From contig CM043942.1 of assembly GCA_014529385.2 (NCBI GenBank), positions 30,220,969 to 30,284,968 of the forward strand: a stretch of DNA of 64,000 nt, read 5' to 3'. Below the pieces are notes generated by a model. The model was not told where the DNA came from, did not search any database, and saw only the letters and a program-made list of their open reading frames with translations. Source of the DNA: Adiantum capillus-veneris. Lineage: Eukaryota; Streptophyta; Polypodiopsida; Polypodiales; Pteridaceae. The position numbers were made by a program, and so were the translations under genes. Position 1 is the first letter of the stretch, and each line of letters starts with the position of its first letter. Shown in pieces: positions 10,301 to 18,680 of the stretch.

Positions 10301-13300
10301 ACCCAATAGCAAAGTTTGATGCATCAATATGCACATGGAAAATGACATCCCAGTTAGGTGTCCTTAAAATTGGAGCACTTGCTAGTGTTTTCTTCAATTG
10401 TTCATAGGCCTGGTCACACTCTTCAGTCCATTTAAATTCAATGAGAAGCTTGTACAAAGGACGTGCTATCTCAGCGAAAAATAAAATAAACCGTCGATAA
10501 TAACCCACGTGTCCCATGAACCGTTGAACTCCCTTGTAATTGGTTGGTGGTGGTAACTCTAGAATCACTTTAATTTTGCTCTCATCGGTTGAGATACCAT
10601 TCTTGGATACTATATGCCCTAAAATAACTCCATGCTTGACCCAAAATTGGCATTTGAACGGGTTCAATGAGATACGATATAACCTACATTTTTCAAACAC
10701 CTTCCGCAAACATGATAGATGTTCTTTCCAAGAAGAGTAAACACAAAGGTCGTCTAAGAAAGCTTCACAAAACTCTCTCAAATATTCTTTAAAAGCAGTG
10801 TTTATTAATCGTTGGAATGTAGCAGGGGCATTTGTTAAGCCAAAAGCCATCACACGAAATGCAAACACGCCAAATTCTGTGATGAAGGCAGTTTTAGCTT
10901 GGTCCTCTAGCGCTATCGTGATTTGGTTGTAGCCTGAGTACCCATCTAGAAAGCTATAAGCTTCCTTGCCTGCAACTCTTTCGAGTACATGTTCGGAATA
11001 TGGTAGGGGGTAATGGTCTCTTCTAGTAGCTGCATTAACTTTTTTGAGGTCCACGCACACCCTGAGTTTCCCATTCTTTTTTGGCACGATAACTATTGGC
11101 GACACCCATTCAGAGTGTTCAATAGGATATATGAACCCACATTTGATAAGCTTTTCTAGTTCTTCTTGAATGATCTTTGCGTACTTAGGATTCATCGGGT
11201 AGGGTCTTTGTTGTACGGGCTTCGCAGTGCTAATCATAGGGATTGTATGTTGGACCACAGAAGGCGGAACACCTTTCATATCATGGTATGTCCAAGCGAA
11301 TACGTCCTTGAATTCCTTGAGAAGCTCTTTGAGGACCGCCTCTTCAACTTCTGTGAGGTCTTGGGCAATAAAAACAGGTTTTGATTCTTCACCGGGGTCA
11401 GCTAATTCTATTTCTTTAACTATTGCCGGACCATCATAGATTCCATTATTCCCATCGATAGGTATTCTTTGGGCTTTTGTGTACACAACCTTTGCTTCCC
11501 CTGTGGTGTAAGATTTGAAATGTTCTGGTGCAGGATGCAAGTCTGTGGATTCTGGTTGTGCGTTGGTTTGTGCTTCCATTTCTGCTTTCTTGTGTTGTCG
11601 AGCTAACTCTTGGTTTTGACGCCTCCTTGCAGTGCGGCTCAACTTTGGCTTGTCTATGATCTCTAATTGGGCTATGTCATGGGGTCGTGGTCTACACCAC
11701 ATAACATTTTGGAGATATTCACCCCAATTGTCTACCAATTTTCGATGAGCATCGCATGCTCCTATATAACTGAGCCATTCTGCTGAGGATCTCTTCTTGT
11801 TTATCCTAGCACGTACGTTGGCTCGATATCGACGCCTCTTAAGGTTTTTCTTTTTCTTATTTGAGACCTGCTTTTGATTTGCATTTAGATCTGGCTCACT
11901 AAAGGAGTCCTCGTTGGTGTCCTCTTCACTCTCGGAGGAGCTATCATCGGTTGATGTGCTCGATCCTTCCGAATGTTTTGACTGTGAACTTGCTCCACTC
12001 TCTAATTCATGAGATTCAGAATCCGTTTCACTCTGGGAGTCAGTGTCCAAGTCGTGTTGGTCAAAGTCTTCTATTGAGCTATCAGTGTCACTGTCAGATT
12101 GGTCCACAATTGCCTTGCCCTTAGAAGATGCATGTATGGCACTTATCATGTTCAGAGGTGCAATTTGTGGTACCTCTTCCCCCTCTGGTGTGACCCAAGT
12201 GGTTCCTCTATTTCCCCAGGTATCTATGGTTGCAGCTAGGTGTACCCAATCCACATTGTCCGACTCAGTCATCCCAGGTAGGATATCCATATAAGGAGAA
12301 TCTTGGCCAATGTCTGTATCCTTCTTACAAGTGTAACAATATTGTAGTGGGGCCGAGTGAACTGTGGTGTCAGAGCGATGATCAATAATGGTTTTACTCC
12401 CTAAGGGGTGTACCTTACCAGTCACCAAATCCACTCTAAGGACAGAGTCTTGGAATTGCAAATAGACATGATTTTTAGACCAATCGTGAACCATTTGTGC
12501 TTCCCTCATGAATGGTCGTCCTAAAATCATTTCATATGACATAAGGTGTTTAGAGAAATCCATTACAATGAACGTATGTCGCACCTTGTATCCTAGAACT
12601 TTGATCTTAAGATCCTTGAGCATCCCCATAGGTTTGGCTATGGTACCATTTGCCATCTTTACCACAATGTTAGTAACACTGAGGCGGGGTTTTCCCATGG
12701 ATTCCCAACAATCTTTTGTAACGATGCTAACTCCCGCACCACCATCAAGAATTCCCTTTATAGTTAATCCCTTGGTAGTGATGGGTAGGGTCGCATTAGA
12801 CTCGTCGCCTTCAAAATACTGCCCTAATTCGTTAATGGGTACCTCGATCATAGACTCGTGTCCATCTAAGTCAAGTGATTGCACATGATTTTCCTCATCA
12901 ATCATAATCGAGTCAGGCCTATTTGGTTGCGCAAACTGCGGTAATCCCGTTCGTAGCTCTCCGTTAAGGAATGCTCGAAGTGCAAGGAATAACTCAGGAT
13001 CTCCATACAGCTTTGCTATGATCGTGGTTTGGACCTCAGAAGACATGAAGTCCACTAGTTTGGCAACATTCATTGGCGTTTTGCAGGGTGTAGGTCCTTG
13101 ACTAGGAACTGGTGAGGATGGAATCTCATATTCCTCAATGGGATCAGGTATTCCTTCGTTAAACATCCTTTCCAACAAGAAGGGTGTATGCTCACTTTCT
13201 GATGTCCCGTCCTCACTCCCTTCTTGGATGATACTAGATATGGCTAACGGTCTATGGTTCATGTGGGGTGGATGAACTTGCGTGGGAAACACTGTGTCAT

Positions 13301-16300
13301 GAATTTTGATATGCATGGGTTCTGGTTCTAGTTTCCTTTGAGTCTCCTCCACTAAACCTCTTAGATGTTTCACCTGCTCAATCTCGTCTACTGGGTTTGG
13401 ATACGTCCCAATCTTCTTTTTACGATTTTTCCCTTTTTGCCCCTGCGGTTTATCTTGGGGGTCTTGGATTGGATTTGGAAACACTTGTGGTGTTTTCAGA
13501 GGCTCTTTATGGTTTTCTCTCATTCGGTTTTCATTTGGTTCCATGTTACGGTTTTCTTTGTCGGTCTTTCCCTTTGTGGTATTGGTTCTAGTCTCCATTG
13601 TCTCAACTGAATCTGAATCATCCTCGAGGTCATTCATATACACGGGGTCATCTCCTGTTCCTATGTTTGTTTTGGAACTTGGCTTTGAATTTTCCGTATT
13701 CTGCGACTTCTTCCTTCGTGTCTTCTTTTTCTTTGCTTGGATAATTGACGCGGTATCTCTCTCTTCGAGGATATGTCCTGGCCCTTGAAGCATGGACCGT
13801 GTAATCGCATAAGCGGGTGCGACGGGTGGTATTGGCGATGTCACACTAGCAATTTCGACCAAATTCAGGGGTGTGATTTTAGGCGCATTTGGGTTATAGG
13901 GGCATTGGGCAATCAAGTGATCTATGCCACAACGATTACATGTGAGTATTGGCATTGCAGACGTGCTCCCTTGATTCACTTGCATCTGTGCAGCATTCTT
14001 TTGCAGCCTAATAGGGCACTCCGCTACTCGATGTGGTCCACCACACTCGTAGCATTGAAGAGGTGGCCTCCTAGCCTGGGTGTTGATATTTTGACCTCTG
14101 GATGCGAGAGCAGCAGCTTGATAAACCGGCTTGACTTGTCCCCAACAATCTTCCATGTAGTATATAGGACATTCTTCCAATGTATCAAGTCCGTAGGCAA
14201 TACTAGTGTCTATTTCCTCCTCACAACCATCTGCATAAGCATTTGATGGCTCGCAACCCACTTGGTTCATAGGGGCGACTCTTGGATGCGGGGGCTGCGG
14301 TCCTAGCACAGGAGGTGGTAACGGCGTAGCTTGTACAACATTTTGAGGTCTAGGGACCATGTGTTGCGGTAGTTGCTCAACAGGTGGAGTAGGCATCAAT
14401 ACAGGAGCTCGAGGCGCATCCGTGTAGGCTACAGGTGGTCTATTTGCCATCATACGTTTGATCATTAAACAATCCTTAGCTTGGTGACCATACCTACCAC
14501 ATGCGTTGCAAGTTCCATTAAATTTTACTCTAAACGTAGGGCACTCACTAGTGCTATGTGGACCTAAGCAAATGGAACACCATTGTTGCTCCCTTCTTGG
14601 ATACATGTGACTATTTTGAGGGGGTCGATTATCCTTAAGAGACTCTTGGATTGCCTTGGTGAGGTCTGTCAAGAATGTCTCAAATACCTTTGGCTCATTG
14701 GCAATGGGCTTTGCAGTCATGGGTTCATACTCAATGGCTTGTGAGCTAGTGGATCTCGTGTCAGTAGACACCCTCATGCCTGCTATCATCAAGTTGTCCT
14801 CTAATTGGATTGCATTGGCAGTGACATCTTCCCAAGTTGTGATACCTCTAATCACTAGTCCATTATAGATTCCTTCATTCCTCAACCCTCGAATGAATCG
14901 ATCAAGCAGTTGGTTATTGTTGAAGCGCTCATTTACAGGGCAACGAGAGTTTAAGTGCTTTAGACGACTAATGAAGTCCCTTACTGACTCTCCTTCCTTA
15001 CGTTCGGCCTTCTGTAGCTGAGATGCTACACCCCAAAGCACACCTTCTCGTATGTACTCTTTTAGAAACAATCTTCGAAGGGTAGGGTAGATTGTTTTCT
15101 CGTCCACCCTTAGGGTCCTATACCAATCTCCAGCCTTCCCACTTAATGTCAAGCTTAAGGCATTGCACTTATGTAGTTCGTTGCGTTCCCCTAAGGAATC
15201 ACATACTTGTTCAAACACTTCAATGTGTTTCCTAGCATCTTCGTCCCCATTGAATTTTTGCGTGAGTTTGGCAATTTGTACTGCCTTACTTCTAGGCTCT
15301 CTATCAGATGCGTGACACATATTTTCCGCGATAGATCGACCTATGGTTTGAGCAAACGTTGCCAAGTCACCTATGTGAGGAGGTAGGGCCGGTGGAGGTA
15401 CTCTTGGAATCATATGTGGGAGAGGAACGGGTACCGGTCTTGGCATATGTGTAGATGATGCAGGATATGGAACATAACCGGGCATAGGTACACTCGGATA
15501 AGGGCTAGGGAGCGGCACTCGAGGAGCATAAGCAAGTGGTACAATTGGAGGTGTGGGGGCCATGTGTGCATAAGGGGCTAGAGGCACATATGGTCGAGGC
15601 CCCATATTAGGTACTACGACACTAGGTAGTGGCACTGCGCTAACCGTAGATGTCATCGGTACATTCTCTGTCAGGCTTATCCCTGGAGTGAGCACTGTGT
15701 TTTCCTTAATAGAGGGTTGAGCCAAGTTAGGGAAGCTAAAGTTTTCGCTCGGAGGCTCAGATTGCATAGAGACCCCAGGTGAAATGACGTAAGATGGGTC
15801 CATGGGGCTCATTAGAGGAGTCTCCATTTGAGATAGAGTAGGCTGTTGAGCCTTGCTCGTATCCAGAAATCTCATGGGGCCAGTTGAGAGTATATTTACC
15901 CCTCGGTTTTGCCTTTCTGATTGAATAATGCCATGGATAACATTACAGATCATTTTCTGTTGATCTTCGATGCTCGTGGCACTAGAGGTGGATTGTACAA
16001 TCTCTATCCATCCTACATGGTAGGCGTGGCCAGAGTGTAGATCCGTCAACACCTCAGTGTGGAGGTCGTATGTCCAATGATCATTAATGAACAATCCTTC
16101 TAGAGTCGACGTGTTAACGGTTTCTTGTGAGGTAGAAGCAATGTTGCTCCCCGTGGTTTTACTTGCCACCAACGGTACTCTAGAGGGAACTTCTGAAGGA
16201 GGCAGCTCAACAGGGCCTTCTTGGTAAGAAGTTGGTAGAATATCCACATGGACACTCTTTGGGGGTGTGGGGTCCACGTGCGATGTGAAAGGAGAGTCCA

Positions 16301-16634
16301 CTTCCCCACCCCCTTCGTGTGCTTCATTTGCATCAGGTTCCGAGCGAGTAGCTCTACCTAATGTTTCCATGAAACGGCTAAACATACTAGTACTAGGCTG
16401 TGGAGCTTCGGGAGGTGCATGGCCTTCTCTCTCAGTGTTTTGGTTAGGGTATGCTTCCATGATTTCTGAGTCGGAGGAGGAATCACTAGCGGCTATTTTA
16501 GGGTCTTGGGTGGTGCTACCTTGTGTCCCCGCTGAGGGTCTAGAGCTTATCGTGGATGGGTAATGGGTGTCCGTATGAACAGAGGCACCCTCAATATGCT
16601 CGTGTTCTAGCACCCGCCCAGAGCGTAAGTGCAT
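7362..16634 (-). CDS. gag-pol: Gag-pol polyprotein of intact Ty3/Gypsy element, 3090 residues
   Basis: A single uninterrupted frame starting MHLRSGRVLE. This start is supported by the same MxLRSG motif in the two related copies (23126, 59294). Residues about 1-480 are low-complexity and Pro-rich, about 490-600 the retrotransposon gag core (AGDWYRTLR...LFLKEYI), and about 683-910 hold four zinc knuckles. About 1268-1415 is a retropepsin-like fold with ILDGGAG and ILGRPF. About 1450-1740 is an acidic/basic linker. About 1745-2060 is RT with FLDDLCVYSS at about 1957, and about 2090-2220 RNase H (HIDASNFAIG). About 2311-2640 is integrase with an HHCC zinc finger, then D in GLDFVG, D in SDNGTHF and E in NGQAEST. 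About 2725-2840 is a second retropepsin-like fold with LLDTGAK, and about 2900-3010 four WVPK-type repeats. Gag and pol share one frame, with no frameshift signal needed. The length is well above typical Ty3/Gypsy polyproteins. Confidence 0.97.
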   Translation of the reverse strand: MHLRSGRVLEHEHIEGASVHTDTHYPSTISSRPSAGTQGSTTQDPKIAASDSSSDSEIMEAYPNQNTEREGHAPPEAPQPSTSMFSRFMETLGRATRSEPDANEAHEGGGEVDSPFTSHVDPTPPKSVHVDILPTSYQEGPVELPPSEVPSRVPLVASKTTGSNIASTSQETVNTSTLEGLFINDHWTYDLHTEVLTDLHSGHAYHVGWIEIVQSTSSATSIEDQQKMICNVIHGIIQSERQNRGVNILSTGPMRFLDTSKAQQPTLSQMETPLMSPMDPSYVISPGVSMQSEPPSENFSFPNLAQPSIKENTVLTPGISLTENVPMTSTVSAVPLPSVVVPNMGPRPYVPLAPYAHMAPTPPIVPLAYAPRVPLPSPYPSVPMPGYVPYPASSTHMPRPVPVPLPHMIPRVPPPALPPHIGDLATFAQTIGRSIAENMCHASDREPRSKAVQIAKLTQKFNGDEDARKHIEVFEQVCDSLGERNELHKCNALSLTLSGKAGDWYRTLRVDEKTIYPTLRRLFLKEYIREGVLWGVASQLQKAERKEGESVRDFISRLKHLNSRCPVNERFNNNQLLDRFIRGLRNEGIYNGLVIRGITTWEDVTANAIQLEDNLMIAGMRVSTDTRSTSSQAIEYEPMTAKPIANEPKVFETFLTDLTKAIQESLKDNRPPQNSHMYPRREQQWCSICLGPHSTSECPTFRVKFNGTCNACGRYGHQAKDCLMIKRMMANRPPVAYTDAPRAPVLMPTPPVEQLPQHMVPRPQNVVQATPLPPPVLGPQPPHPRVAPMNQVGCEPSNAYADGCEEEIDTSIAYGLDTLEECPIYYMEDCWGQVKPVYQAAALASRGQNINTQARRPPLQCYECGGPHRVAECPIRLQKNAAQMQVNQGSTSAMPILTCNRCGIDHLIAQCPYNPNAPKITPLNLVEIASVTSPIPPVAPAYAITRSMLQGPGHILEERDTASIIQAKKKKTRRKKSQNTENSKPSSKTNIGTGDDPVYMNDLEDDSDSVETMETRTNTTKGKTDKENRNMEPNENRMRENHKEPLKTPQVFPNPIQDPQDKPQGQKGKNRKKKIGTYPNPVDEIEQVKHLRGLVEETQRKLEPEPMHIKIHDTVFPTQVHPPHMNHRPLAISSIIQEGSEDGTSESEHTPFLLERMFNEGIPDPIEEYEIPSSPVPSQGPTPCKTPMNVAKLVDFMSSEVQTTIIAKLYGDPELFLALRAFLNGELRTGLPQFAQPNRPDSIMIDEENHVQSLDLDGHESMIEVPINELGQYFEGDESNATLPITTKGLTIKGILDGGAGVSIVTKDCWESMGKPRLSVTNIVVKMANGTIAKPMGMLKDLKIKVLGYKVRHTFIVMDFSKHLMSYEMILGRPFMREAQMVHDWSKNHVYLQFQDSVLRVDLVTGKVHPLGSKTIIDHRSDTTVHSAPLQYCYTCKKDTDIGQDSPYMDILPGMTESDNVDWVHLAATIDTWGNRGTTWVTPEGEEVPQIAPLNMISAIHASSKGKAIVDQSDSDTDSSIEDFDQHDLDTDSQSETDSESHELESGASSQSKHSEGSSTSTDDSSSESEEDTNEDSFSEPDLNANQKQVSNKKKKNLKRRRYRANVRARINKKRSSAEWLSYIGACDAHRKLVDNWGEYLQNVMWCRPRPHDIAQLEIIDKPKLSRTARRRQNQELARQHKKAEMEAQTNAQPESTDLHPAPEHFKSYTTGEAKVVYTKAQRIPIDGNNGIYDGPAIVKEIELADPGEESKPVFIAQDLTEVEEAVLKELLKEFKDVFAWTYHDMKGVPPSVVQHTIPMISTAKPVQQRPYPMNPKYAKIIQEELEKLIKCGFIYPIEHSEWVSPIVIVPKKNGKLRVCVDLKKVNAATRRDHYPLPYSEHVLERVAGKEAYSFLDGYSGYNQITIALEDQAKTAFITEFGVFAFRVMAFGLTNAPATFQRLINTAFKEYLREFCEAFLDDLCVYSSWKEHLSCLRKVFEKCRLYRISLNPFKCQFWVKHGVILGHIVSKNGISTDESKIKVILELPPPTNYKGVQRFMGHVGYYRRFILFFAEIARPLYKLLIEFKWTEECDQAYEQLKKTLASAPILRTPNWDVIFHVHIDASNFAIGCVLTQPGEHKLDYPISFASRQLNDAERNYTTTEREGLAMVYAVKKFRYYLLANKFVFYVDHQALLYLVNKPCSTGRITRWLLILLEFDFTIVVRPGKRHVMADHLSRIPNGEAPTGVDDELPDTSLFIVETMPEWSENIVNFLVNGFPPKELRKDIARRLVKECEPYCLIAGTLYRLGKDDILRRCAREDEYLYILQEAHMGIAGGHFSGDLTARKVLQSGYWWPTLFKDASLFTKGCDECQRYKTTQRKDRMPLHPIKVTQPFEKWGLDFVGPISPAARNTQSRYILIATDYVTKWAEAKASQKADARTTAKFLFENIITRFGCPFEIVSDNGTHFINEVIRELTTTFMISHHKSTPYYPQANGQAESTNKTLISILTKTVEAHRTDWDLKLTSALWAYRTAYKVAINCTPFKMVYGQEAVMPWEFVIPSLRVALQEGWNGNPLTERLFILEKLDEERQLAVQNALVEKDRRKKWFDRHVKDKDIKVGDKVLMYGVRKEKKKLKYAGKGPYRVCEITPQGTLRVETLDGVETIGFLNGSKFKRYYDPLSQEELRAIHQKKAAKAQTELNKIQAQAEAKERQQRIRQKREANLGVTNAFHVEIEEDGLDSDTPLRYPIELNSAYGKVLYNALLDTGAKYNLLSYGVWCQLGKPPLSESIIQVKGVNKKKTAVFGIWHTSVSYDNGVVAQDFLVMPTGTMEGNINLGRTWMIATKCTIDWGTGGVTTQKPTLSPTTQAIVPEILPKEIKPKTLHVQEVEPYVPIAQLSRASTNVVERKLETHKNHPNITEKTYKWVPKTSVVSVVDAKTRKPSKNRTTHSKKCKETLRWIPKRLLEAQGYYEGNDQIWVPKRKVYSYLSPGPCKPNPVAPKQIENRGKEKIMECYTPVLELVWVPKKERFVPPSSGTGKSNEASCSSCSSYIQIEASTQPPPTTVHIHPSTKEFAPSGVSSPPTTTLQIKSWESTLPPLQLDEAPRVIEN
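7600..7960 (-). other. C-terminal WVPK repeat region of gag-pol
   Basis: Four spaced copies of a tryptophan motif: YKWVPKTS, LRWIPKRL, QIWVPKRK and LVWVPKKE. All are in basic surroundings. The same motifs, one changed to WVSK, survive in the deletion copy at 18290-18650. The role is unknown; the basic and aromatic character suggests nucleic-acid or protein binding. Confidence 0.7.
8120..8460 (-). other. Second retropepsin-like domain, downstream of integrase
   Basis: Contains the canonical aspartic-protease core LLDTGAKYNLLS and ends near NLGRTWM, resembling the (I/L)LGRPW end of retropepsins. Position is about residues 2725-2840, after integrase, which is not a normal place for a protease. 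The upstream protease-like domain has DGG, so this one may be a functional partner or a duplicate. It is absent from the deletion copy. Confidence 0.65.
8720..9700 (-). other. Integrase domain of intact Gypsy element
   Basis: N-terminal zinc finger with two His and two Cys (HMGIAGGHFSGD ... CDECQR), then the DDE core in order WGLDFVGPIS, IVSDNGTHF and YPQANGQAESTN. The C-terminal part has KVGDKVLMYG and GKGPYRV. No chromodomain is seen. Confidence 0.93.
9965..10350 (-). other. RNase H domain of intact Gypsy element
   Basis: Typical Ty3/Gypsy RNase H: HVHIDASNFAIGCVL, then TEREGLAMVYAVKKFRYYL, FYVDHQALLYLVNK and ADHLSRI. There is one copy only; no archaeal-type second RNase H lies between here and integrase. 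Confidence 0.93.
10440..11400 (-). other. Reverse transcriptase domain of intact Gypsy element
   Basis: Canonical blocks in order: SPIVIVPKKNGKLRVCVDL, FLDGYSGYNQI, FGLTNAPATFQRL and the catalytic FLDDLCVYS, then the connection GHVGYYRRFI. FLDGYSGYNQI places it near Athila/Tat-type elements. Confidence 0.95.
12390..12830 (-). other. First retropepsin-like domain, DGG active-site variant
   Basis: Fold signatures GILDGGAGVSIV and EMILGRPFMREA. The Asp is kept but the following residue is Gly (DGG, not DT/SG). The outer copy has the same DGG (ILDGGPGVSIV near 19260). DGG forms occur in some plant non-chromoviral Gypsy proteases, so this may still be catalytic. Confidence 0.8.
13900..14590 (-). 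other. Four-zinc-knuckle nucleocapsid region of gag
   Basis: Four CCHC-type knuckles: CSICLGPHSTSEC, CNACGRYGHQAKDC, CYECGGPHRVAEC and CNRCGIDHLIAQC. One has the classical CX2CX4HX4C spacing and three are CX2CX3HX4C. They form two pairs separated by about 140 residues of Pro-rich linker. Confidence 0.88.
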
Positions 16635-16756
16635 GTGCTTTTGATACCCTAAGGTGTCAAAAAGCTGCTCTAGGAGGCCTTGTGACTAGTTTTTAGCGTG
16701 TCTTTTGTTTGTTTTTTTGCTAGATTTTTTTGAGCGTGTCGTGGAATGGGCCGTGT

Positions 16757-16778
16757 GATAGCTCAAAACGAGCGTATC
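16757..16778 (-). promoter_or_regulatory. Conserved leader hairpin (packaging/dimerisation candidate)
   Basis: The plus strand reads GATAGCTC, loop AAAAC, GAGCGTATC: an 8-bp stem with one unpaired base and a 5-base loop. The same stem, with different loops, occurs at 23262-23283 and 59444-59465. It lies about 120 bases upstream of the gag start. Confidence 0.6.
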
Positions 16779-17237
16779 GGTCAGAGGGTCGTGCCGTGCT
16801 TTACAGCCCTCCGTTTGGTCACTCTATGCCCTCGGAATCCCTAAAACTGTCAATTTCCAGTAGGGAACTAGGCCCAAACTAGAAAGTCTAAGGGTGCAAG
16901 TGGGAAGAGAAAGGAGGAGAGTGGAGGACTTGTCCCACATGCTCTCATTCTCTCTTGAGGGAGTAGGGTATATATATAAGAGTGAGTCTAGCATATATCA
17001 TAAGACTGAGGACTGAGGCCTGGGCCTGGGCTTGGGCTAATGATCCCGATCCCGATCTATCTTTTATACAAACCAAACCGTCACGTTTTTTATTTTCGGA
17101 AAAATTTCGCCGCCCGCTCGCTCACGTTTTTAATATCCGTTTTTTTTCCTTTGAAAATTTTAAGATTTATTTTTTTTTTCCGAAAATTATTACTATTATT
17201 TTTTTAAACTTTTTTTTTTCAATTTTTTTTTTTTTGA

Positions 17238-17515
17238 TGCAGAAAAACGCAAAAAAGCAGAAATTGCAGAAAACTGACAGAAAAAAGCAGAAATTGCAGA
17301 AAATCCGCAAAAAAATGCAGAAAATGCACAGAAATTGCTGAAAATGCTGAAAATGCAGAAAAAACGCAGAAATTGCAGAACTTGACAGAAATGCGAAAAA
17401 TTGCAGGAAGTGGAAACGCCGAACTTGAAAACGCAGAAATCACAGAATTTGAAAAACGCAGACAATAACAGAAATTGAAACTTGACAGCAATTGCAGAAA
17501 ACGCAAAAAACAGAA
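17238..17515. repeat. Degenerate GCAGAAA(TTG) short-repeat array in Gypsy leader
   Basis: Irregular tandem copies of a roughly 10-14 base unit around GCAGAAATT or GCAGAAAA on the plus strand. It is part of the element leader; a weaker version is present at about 59880-60030. Confidence 0.7.
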
Positions 17516-17607
17516 ACCTTCCACACACTCCTTCCCTGCCTTTCCTATGATAGAAATTGCACCACAAGGAAGCGTAAAGTGCTAACCGAGCTTAGTGTAG
17601 GGCATAT

Positions 17608-17624
17608 CCCCGGCAGCGGCGCCA
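17608..17624 (-). other. Primer-binding site, tRNA-Asp type, intact Gypsy element
   Basis: The plus strand reads CCCCGGCAGCGGCGCCA, the 3' end of plant tRNA-Asp with one mismatch. It is four bases from the 5' LTR. Confidence 0.88.
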
Positions 17625-17628
17625 AAAA

Positions 17629-17878
17629 TGTGCGCTCCTTGCCGCACTGTCGAAGCAAGGGACTTGCCAATACACCGTATGCGAGCCACAAACGGCTCCA
17701 AGCACACAACAAGCCTAAACTAGCAAGCTCAAGAAAACAAAGGGTGTGTCACTCACCGCTCTACGCTCGCCTTCGTGGTGGATTCCTCGCCGCGATGAAG
17801 AAGAAGCTGCAGTCGTGCCGCGCTCAACCGCTTCGCCGCCGTCGTGCCTTCGTAATGCTCGATCGCACACACACTCTC

Positions 17879-17909
<31 letters not shown>

Positions 17910-18203
17910 AGGAGGTGAAGAAGAAGAAGATGGAGATGGAGCAAGAGCACTCTTCAATTGCACAAATGAGAGAATGAGTAAAAATTAGGTTTAGTTGGCT
18001 TTTATAGGAGCTCACCCCATTCACACTTGGGCGCCCATGCTTAACCAACTAATCCCTTGAATGTCCAAGTTAAAGTGCGCCTCTCATCGGCGATCACTCT
18101 ACCTTTCCCTATTGGTCCGACAAGCCCGGTACCTGACTCTAAATCATACATAATACGCGTCCATCGTAGGTGATCAGGTGTCCGTGTGCCGTGAGGGTTA
18201 ACA
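17629..18203 (-). repeat. 5' LTR of intact Gypsy element
   Basis: 575 bp. It is identical by eye to 4674-5246 except for one extra CT unit. The right flank is the target duplication AGGAT at 18204-18208. Confidence 0.95.
18000..18006 (-). promoter_or_regulatory. TATA box of Gypsy 5' LTR
   Basis: The minus strand reads CTATAAAAGCC about 200 bases into the LTR, a strong plant TATA context. Transcription would start roughly 25-35 bases downstream. The older copies have TATAAAA at the same LTR position. Confidence 0.6.
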
Positions 18204-18208
18204 AGGAT

Positions 18209-18680
18209 GTGGAGAAGCTTTTACCTCTATGGATGCATTACATGAGGAGCTAGAAGCTTCATGGGACTCCCCCCTTTCTGAGCTAGGTGGAACAAATCGT
18301 TCTTTCTTTGGTACCCAAACTAGCTCTAGAGCGGGTGTGTAGCATTTTGTGATTTTTTTCTTTCCACGGTCGTTAATTTGTTTTGGAGCTACAGGATTGG
18401 GTCCATATGGATCAGGTGACATGTAAGAACACAATCTACGTTTTGACACCCAAATTTGATCATTTCCTCGATAGTAGCCTCGGGCTTCCAATAATCATTT
18501 AGGAATCCAACGCCACGTTTTCTTACTTTTCTTGGAGCAAGTGAGACGTTTCTTACGAGGCTTTTGTTTTTTAGCACTAGCTATGGTTGCTAAAGAGGCT
18601 TTAGGGACCCACTTGAATGTTTTCTTCGTTACATTAGGATGAGTCTTGTCAGAAGCTATATGCATTGCTTGTAGCATATT
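18209..18680 (-). pseudogene. Tail region of outer Gypsy polyprotein fused directly to its protease region
   Basis: Encodes the WVPK repeat tail (FKWVPKAS, WRWIPK then a stop, QIWVSKRR, LVWVPKKE), equivalent to residues about 2890-3040 of the intact protein. At about 18680 it joins sequence equivalent to residues about 1490-1500 (PLNM). Everything between, from RT to the second retropepsin-like domain, is missing. The frame continues into 4673-4441 across the nested insertion. Confidence 0.82.

Larger units (their letters stand above)
16635..17607 (-). other. 5' leader of intact Gypsy element
   Basis: About 1 kb between the primer-binding site and gag. In RNA order it contains a degenerate short-repeat array (17238-17515), homopolymer-rich DNA, a C-rich block near 17005-17060 (G-rich on the plus strand), a hairpin at 16757-16778, and then the gag ATG. 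No convincing frame is present; open frames in this stretch come from the repeats. Confidence 0.7.
4674..18203 (-). mobile_element. Intact young Ty3/Gypsy element (autonomous candidate)
   Basis: 13.53 kb with LTRs at 4674-5246 (3') and 17629-18203 (5'), and a perfect 5-bp target duplication AGGAT at 4669-4673 and 18204-18208. The LTRs look identical except for one CT unit in the microsatellite. In element order it has a tRNA-Asp primer-binding site, a structured leader of about 1 kb, one 3090-codon gag-pol frame, two small downstream frames, a 3' non-coding region and a polypurine tract. Domain order gag-PR-RT-RNase H-IN makes it Ty3/Gypsy. There is no chromodomain and no second RNase H, so it is a non-chromoviral (Athila/Tat-related) type. 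It should be able to transpose unless silenced. Confidence 0.96.

Noticed and set aside
7852-16563. Many plus-strand frames opposite the Gypsy gag-pol
   Set aside because: All are antisense to the intact 3090-codon frame and carry no domain.
17196-17567. 123- and 101-codon Phe/Ser/Cys-rich minus-strand frames in the Gypsy leader
   Set aside because: Products of the short A/T-rich repeat array in the 5' leader; no conservation seen in the other copies.
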